Below are positions 59,733-64,000 of a DNA stretch of 64,000 bases, in pieces (position 1 is the first letter of the stretch; each line of letters starts with the position of its first letter). The DNA lies in assembly GCA_021825295.1 (NCBI GenBank), contig JAKAHV010000004.1, positions 1 through 64,000 of the forward strand, in the 5' to 3' direction. The notes under the pieces are model-generated. The model was not told the origin of the DNA and searched no databases. It saw only the letters and a program-made list of their open reading frames with translations. The DNA is from Nitrospirota bacterium. GTDB lineage: Bacteria; Nitrospirota; Thermodesulfovibrionia; Thermodesulfovibrionales; JdFR-88. Made by a program: the position numbers and the translations under genes.

Positions 59733-61087
59733 TGGCAATCTGCATTGCGGAGATGGTCGTCCGCATGCCATGCAAAGACGTTTTTGCAGAAACTGAGGTT
59801 TTCAAGCTCGTACCGCAGTGTCTCAAGCGGGGGCGGGTTGTAGTAGACCGGGTAGAGCAGGTCCTGGCCCCTCCTTATCACGCCGTTACGTATCGCGGTC
59901 TTCTCGATGGGCGTGCCGGGCAGGATTCGGATATTATTAAGGACTATTGTGCCAAGATTTTTTCCGGGTGCGTGCAGGTCGTAAAGGCGCTCAATGAGGC
60001 CGATGGCCTTTTCCCTCGTCCCTTCGGTCTCCCCGGGGGCGTTTGCCATGAAATGGTAGACTGAAAGTATGCCGGTCCTGGCGGCCGCGCCGGCCGCCCT
60101 GAGGATGCCGCCCATTGTAGTTTTTTTGCCCAGCGCCTCCAGCGCCTCCGCGCACAGCCCGTCCGGCGAGAATGAAAAGCATTCGCAGCCGGCCTTCTCG
60201 TACAGCGAGGCGCTTTTTTCGTCGAAAAGGTCTTCCCTGAAGAAGCCGTCCCATTTCAGCGGGAGCCTCCTGCGCAGAAGCTCCCGGCAGATTTCCTCCA
60301 GGTGGCCCTTCGGGTTGTTCAAAACGGGGTCGGTGAAATGGAACCGCTCCACGCCGAATTCCCTGTATGATCTCTCCATCTCGTCCGCTATGGAATCCGG
60401 AGCGCGGAGCCTGAGAGTCCTGCCCTGCAGCCCCGGATAAACGCAGTATGAGCAGCCAAAGGGGCAGCCGCGTTTGCCTTCGATGCCTACAGCCGGCACG
60501 TAGGAGTCCGCGGCCAGATATGCGGAAGGGTCAAGCAGCGTCTTGTCCGCCGGCCTGTATCCGGCCATGTCGATGTTTCCTGCCGGCGCGGATGTCCTTA
60601 TTTTGTCTCCGGCCCTCAGGCAGAGGCCATCGATCGGAGGAGGGGCTTCGAGGCGGTCAAGAAGGGCCGGCAGGCTGCATTCGGCCTCCCCCGCGATGCC
60701 GTATCTTATCTCCGGCAGCTCCCGCATGAGGCGCTCCGGGAAGAGCGAAAAGCCCGTGCCCCCCGCGATGATCGCCGCTTTTGGAAGCAGCGACGCCGTC
60801 ATGCGGACGGCCGCCGCGAACTGCGGGACATATGATGTTCTTTTATTTGCGAGCGGGTCCACGTTTCTAAGCGACAGGCCGACCGCCCCGGGGCGGAAAT
60901 CGAGAAGCGCCTCTTTGAGCGCCCCGAAGGGGTCGCTATGGAAATTCATGTCGAGGACGCGCGTCTCGTGGCCCTGCTCCCTGAGCCTGGTAGCGAGAAG
61001 GACGATGCCTATAGGGTAGACCCTCGGGGAGGAGGCGCCCTCGACACTTGCTGTCTGGACCATCAGTACACGCATGTTTGGTGTCAC
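59729..61087 (-). CDS. bzaD: B12-binding radical SAM protein, putative benzimidazole methylase BzaD
   Basis: 452 residues from a GTG overlapping the bzaC stop (GTGA); an ATG 12 bases later, better spaced from GGAG, is also possible. The N-terminal B12-binding domain (about 1-150) includes GGTGFSLFPERL. The radical SAM motif is KRGCPFGCSYCVYPG near 208-222. By analogy with known operons it methylates 5-methoxybenzimidazole at C6. The order bzaC-bzaD-bzaE is the only basis for choosing D over E. Confidence 0.75.
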   Translation of the reverse strand: MTPNMRVLMVQTASVEGASSPRVYPIGIVLLATRLREQGHETRVLDMNFHSDPFGALKEALLDFRPGAVGLSLRNVDPLANKRTSYVPQFAAAVRMTASLLPKAAIIAGGTGFSLFPERLMRELPEIRYGIAGEAECSLPALLDRLEAPPPIDGLCLRAGDKIRTSAPAGNIDMAGYRPADKTLLDPSAYLAADSYVPAVGIEGKRGCPFGCSYCVYPGLQGRTLRLRAPDSIADEMERSYREFGVERFHFTDPVLNNPKGHLEEICRELLRRRLPLKWDGFFREDLFDEKSASLYEKAGCECFSFSPDGLCAEALEALGKKTTMGGILRAAGAAARTGILSVYHFMANAPGETEGTREKAIGLIERLYDLHAPGKNLGTIVLNNIRILPGTPIEKTAIRNGVIRRGQDLLYPVYYNPPPLETLRYELENLSFCKNVFAWHADDHLRNADCQ

Positions 61088-62715
61088 TCCAGAAGAAGCA
61101 GGGCAAAGTATTTCACGAATTCATCCCTGCCGCTTAATGTCTTTAGTCCGATGCCGGAGCGCCTTACGGTCTCAAAGACGTCTATGCCGGCGCCCTCCAT
61201 CGATGGGCGGGCGTCCCTGGGGTTTTTGCATGCGCCCCCCGGGCAGTCCGGGCAGATGGAGCATGGGCCGGCCCAATAGGAGAAGGCCTTGTAAAAGCCG
61301 CCGGCGAAGGCCTCCCGTTCCGCCTTCAGGACGTTCATCTGGAAGTCCCTTGCCGGCGGCTCGCCTTCCAGCAGGAGGGCCTTCGAGCAGCCGCTTATAA
61401 GGCGCAGCGTCTCTTCGTGCGCGGGCGCATTCGGTGGGCAATGCGGTTTTTTGTTGAAGTTGTCGCAGCCGTAGCGGCATTTAAGGGCCGTCCATCCGGG
61501 GATGCGCACGTCTTCCGGACGGATGGGCGAGACGCTCCGAAACCCAAGCTGCCTGATATCCGCCGCGAGCCGGGCCACGCGGTCCACGCGGAGTTTTGAA
61601 AGAGGCATCGGGTCTTTTGATGCCGCGACAATCGCCGTGTCCGACTCCAGCGGGATAAGCCCGGTGCAGGAAAGGCCGAGGCGGACGAGCCCGTCTTTTA
61701 CCTCACCCACGGTAAACACCCTTCCGTTATACGTGTTTATGAGCATGTTCAGGTCAAACAGCGACGCCTTGACCGGGTGGTGCTCCGAAAAAAAATCGTG
61801 GACGAGAAGCAGCCCGTCCCCTGCCAGGCACCTTGCCGCGTTTGCCAGTATGTGCGGCAGCTCCTTTTCCGAATAGGCGTGGATTATATTCGAGAGGATG
61901 ACCAGGCTGAAGCGGTTGTCATCGAACGGCCATTCCTCCAGGATATTTGCGGCGCACAGGTTTATCCTGCCGCCCGGACCTTCAGCGGTGCTTTTTTTGA
62001 AACCCCTTTCGCTCATCATCCGCCCTGTAACGCCGATTACCTGGGAGATGTCCATGAGGGTGGCCCGGAGAGCCGGAGAGCGCTCAAGCAGCGCGGCCGC
62101 AATCGCTCCGGAGCCCGCCCCCGCGTCAAGCACCTCGCCCTCGAGCGGGAATGAGCCAAGTACGGGCAGTATCTCCTTTGCCTTCACCCTGGCGGCCGAA
62201 TCCATCGCCCTTATGTATTTCTGGATTCTTTCACACTCGTGATCGCTGTCTGGTGCATCATTATCATCCGATGAGGTTTTTTTTCTCGCCACCAGGCGGT
62301 CTTTGAGCCCCGCCCAGTACCGGCGCAGCTCCCTGCGCCACAGCACGGAGTCCCCCTGGTAGTCTTCCTTCCCGGCGACCAGGTAGCGGCTTGCCAGGGC
62401 CGAATTGAAATAGTAACCGTTTTTGCCGGGCCCCTCGCAGACAAGACCGATGGAGCAGAGGCAGCGCAGCAGCCTCGAAAGTGCCTCTTCCCTCATGCCG
62501 AGCGCGCGGGAAATCCCGTTTATGGTCCCGCCGTCCGGCTCCAGGAGGCCGAACAGGCCAATCTCCACCGCGGCGAAGAGCGCCTCGGAGAGCCAGTAGG
62601 CGCTGGCGAGGTCCTCGATTGCCTGGAAACCCGCCTGCTGCGGATCGGCCCTGAAAATTGAAATTCCGCCGGATCCGGGCATGTCTCCGCCGGGCGCGTG
62701 AAGAGGAAAAGTCAT
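61084..62715 (-). CDS. bzaC: BzaC-like O-methyltransferase fused to a DUF2284 cysteine-rich domain
   Basis: 543 residues. A winged-helix dimerisation domain (about 30-110) and a class I methyltransferase with LDAGAGSGAIAAALLE near 195-210 cover the first 370 residues, as in plant-type O-methyltransferases. The C-terminal 170 residues form a DUF2284 putative metal-binding domain, with CRYGCDNFNKKPHCPP near 413-428 and a CSICPDCPGGAC cluster near 490-501. BzaC methylates 5-hydroxybenzimidazole to the 5-methoxy form. The role of the cysteine domain is unknown. It is coupled by four-base overlaps to both neighbours. Confidence 0.8.
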   Translation of the reverse strand: MTFPLHAPGGDMPGSGGISIFRADPQQAGFQAIEDLASAYWLSEALFAAVEIGLFGLLEPDGGTINGISRALGMREEALSRLLRCLCSIGLVCEGPGKNGYYFNSALASRYLVAGKEDYQGDSVLWRRELRRYWAGLKDRLVARKKTSSDDNDAPDSDHECERIQKYIRAMDSAARVKAKEILPVLGSFPLEGEVLDAGAGSGAIAAALLERSPALRATLMDISQVIGVTGRMMSERGFKKSTAEGPGGRINLCAANILEEWPFDDNRFSLVILSNIIHAYSEKELPHILANAARCLAGDGLLLVHDFFSEHHPVKASLFDLNMLINTYNGRVFTVGEVKDGLVRLGLSCTGLIPLESDTAIVAASKDPMPLSKLRVDRVARLAADIRQLGFRSVSPIRPEDVRIPGWTALKCRYGCDNFNKKPHCPPNAPAHEETLRLISGCSKALLLEGEPPARDFQMNVLKAEREAFAGGFYKAFSYWAGPCSICPDCPGGACKNPRDARPSMEGAGIDVFETVRRSGIGLKTLSGRDEFVKYFALLLLE

Positions 62716-64000
62716 TTCTTGTCGGAGCCGGTCATGTCTTTCTCGAAAATCCCCCGCAGCATGTCATTGGCGCAGAACTTGCCGCACATCGTGCAGGAGT
62801 GCTCGTCGCCATCGCCCCTTTTGGTCTTTATCTCCGCTGCGCGCTCCGGGTCTATGGCAAGCCTGAACTGTTCGTCCCAGCGCATGTCGCGCCTGGCCTT
62901 GGACATCGCCTTGTCGGCGTCCGTTTTCCTGTTTTTTATCATGTCGCCCACGTGTGCGGCGATCCTCGCCGCTATGACCCCCTCGCGCACGTCCTCCGGG
63001 TAGGGCAGCCCAAGGTGCTCGGAAGGCGTGACATAGCAGATGAAATCCGCGCCGAAGGAGGAGGAGAGGGCGGCCCCGATGGCGGCCGTTATGTGGTCGT
63101 AGCCTGGGGCGATGTCGGTGGTGATCGGCCCAAGCATATAGAAGGGCGAGCCGCCGCTCATCTTTTTTTCCATGATGATGTTCGCCTCTATCTCGTTTAT
63201 CGGGATATGCCCCGGCCCCTCGACCATCGTCTGGCAGCCCGCCTGCCTGCCGGTTTCGGCCAGCTCGCAGTTGATGAGAAGCTCCTGTATCTGCACCCTG
63301 TCGGTGGCGTCATGAATCGCGCCGGCCCGGAAACCGTTTCCGAGGCTGAGCACGGTGTCATGCTTTTTAAGGATGGAGACGACCCGGTCAAAGTGCTCGT
63401 AAAGGGGGTTTTCCCTGCGGTTGTGCTCCATCCATGCCACCATATAGGAGCCGCCCTTGGATACCAGCCCGCCGTACCGGTAGTGCTGTTTCCGGAGCAT
63501 CTCGACCGTCCTTCGGTTTATGCCGCAGTGGATGGCCATGAAACCCACTCCCTCCTCGCACTGTCTTTCGGTGACCTCGAAGAGCAGCTCCTCCGGCATT
63601 TTTACGGCCGCGCCGTATTTCTCGATTGCCAGGGCGAATGCCTCGTACAGCGGCACCGTCCCGACCGGAAGGCTCACGGCGTCCATGACCGCCTTTCTTA
63701 TGGCGGCGATATCGCCGCCCACGCTGAGGTCCATGAGGGTGTCCGCGCCGTATTTTTCGGCTATCCTCGCCTTCTCCACCTCCATCGATGCGTCGGCTAT
63801 GGATGTGGATGTGCCTATGGAGGCGTTCACCTTGGTCCTGAGACCTCCGCCGATGCCGACGGTCCTGCTTTTCCTGTTGATGTTGGCGGGTATGACGATC
63901 TTTCCGGCTGCCACGCGCTCCGCAAGCGCGCGCGGGTCCATCCCCTCATCGAGGGCGACTGTCCTGATCTGCTCCGTAACCTCTCCCTTCAGGGCGCGTT
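62712..64000 (-). CDS. bzaF: ThiC paralogue, 5-hydroxybenzimidazole synthase (BzaF, or BzaB), 5' end missing
   Basis: At least 429 codons remain open to the right edge, so the true start lies outside the window; the first visible residues fit a few residues after a ThiC-type start. Family blocks are all present: VIPANINRK, KVNASIGTS, MDLSVGGDI, AIHCGIN, EGPGHIP and YDHITAAIGAA. The cluster site is CTMCGKFC near the C-terminus. Its operon with bzaC, bzaD, bzaE and cobT shows that it makes 5-hydroxybenzimidazole from aminoimidazole ribotide. If a second paralogue lies just upstream, this would be BzaB of a BzaA-BzaB pair. Confidence 0.88.
   Translation of the reverse strand, partial: RALKGEVTEQIRTVALDEGMDPRALAERVAAGKIVIPANINRKSRTVGIGGGLRTKVNASIGTSTSIADASMEVEKARIAEKYGADTLMDLSVGGDIAAIRKAVMDAVSLPVGTVPLYEAFALAIEKYGAAVKMPEELLFEVTERQCEEGVGFMAIHCGINRRTVEMLRKQHYRYGGLVSKGGSYMVAWMEHNRRENPLYEHFDRVVSILKKHDTVLSLGNGFRAGAIHDATDRVQIQELLINCELAETGRQAGCQTMVEGPGHIPINEIEANIIMEKKMSGGSPFYMLGPITTDIAPGYDHITAAIGAALSSSFGADFICYVTPSEHLGLPYPEDVREGVIAARIAAHVGDMIKNRKTDADKAMSKARRDMRWDEQFRLAIDPERAAEIKTKRGDGDEHSCTMCGKFCANDMLRGIFEKDMTGSDKK

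Noticed and set aside
62712..64000. A second copy of thiC for thiamine synthesis
   Set aside because: It is coupled to bzaC, bzaD, bzaE, cobT and cobS, whereas a riboswitch-controlled thiC is already present at 15.5-16.8 kb.

Overview
The window looks like chromosome of a Gram-negative, probably anaerobic bacterium of high GC content. A complete Kdo set (kdsA, kdsB, kdsC, kdsD) implies lipopolysaccharide. A four-subunit ferredoxin-dependent 2-oxoacid oxidoreductase and an oxygen-independent benzimidazole pathway point to anaerobic life. MglA/MglB, HD-GYP proteins, a PEP-CTERM protein and DUF4388/roadblock proteins are typical of Nitrospirota and Desulfobacterota. I cannot fix the phylum from sequence alone, and there is no rRNA in the window.

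Layout. 1-2.9 kb: a transposase remnant, a cold-shock gene, a DUF3786 gene and a B12-binding radical SAM gene. 2.9-4.0 kb: a gene-free block of nested repeats. 4.0-9.5 kb: tgt, then a 2-oxoacid:ferredoxin oxidoreductase operon running into an mglB-mglA pair. 9.5-13.2 kb: a LuxR-type regulator and two lipoproteins. 13.3-16.8 kb: a thiamine operon (promoter, TPP riboswitch, terminator, thiS-thiG-thiE-thiC). 17.2-20.5 kb: a 1069-residue MalT/SARP-like regulator. 21-28.9 kb: lemA, a TPM-domain gene, a nucleotidyltransferase-like gene, malic enzyme, a cardiolipin-synthase-like gene, small ACT and HhH proteins, hisG and queC. 29-38.9 kb: a very compact envelope operon on the minus strand (tlyA, a HEAT-like gene, kdsB, pyrG, kdsA, kdsD, kdsC, pgsA, plsY, a TPR membrane protein, a DUF4388 protein). 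38.9-40.9 kb: a graveyard of truncated transposases and short repeats. 41-46 kb: guaA-ispA-dxs. 46-51.5 kb: two HD-GYP sensor proteins flanking tRNA-Pro. 51.6-56.1 kb: ftsH, mtfA, a PEP-CTERM protein and a lipoprotein. 56.2-64.0 kb: an overlapping operon bzaF-bzaC-bzaD-bzaE-cobT-cobS, cut by the window's right edge.

The most interesting coding region is the right-hand operon. It appears to encode the whole anaerobic route from aminoimidazole ribotide to a benzimidazole lower ligand, its activation (CobT) and its attachment to cobamide (CobS). The methyltransferase carries an extra C-terminal cysteine-rich DUF2284 domain. The same window holds a true ThiC inside the riboswitch-controlled thiamine operon, so two ThiC-fold enzymes that both use aminoimidazole ribotide sit about 46 kb apart.

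The most interesting non-coding signal is a set of at least four short palindromic or inverted-repeat element families scattered between genes. Several abut or overlap stop codons. There is also a recurrent arrangement in which first genes of transcription units have a TATAAT-like box 5-8 bases before the start codon and no ribosome binding site, which suggests leaderless mRNAs.
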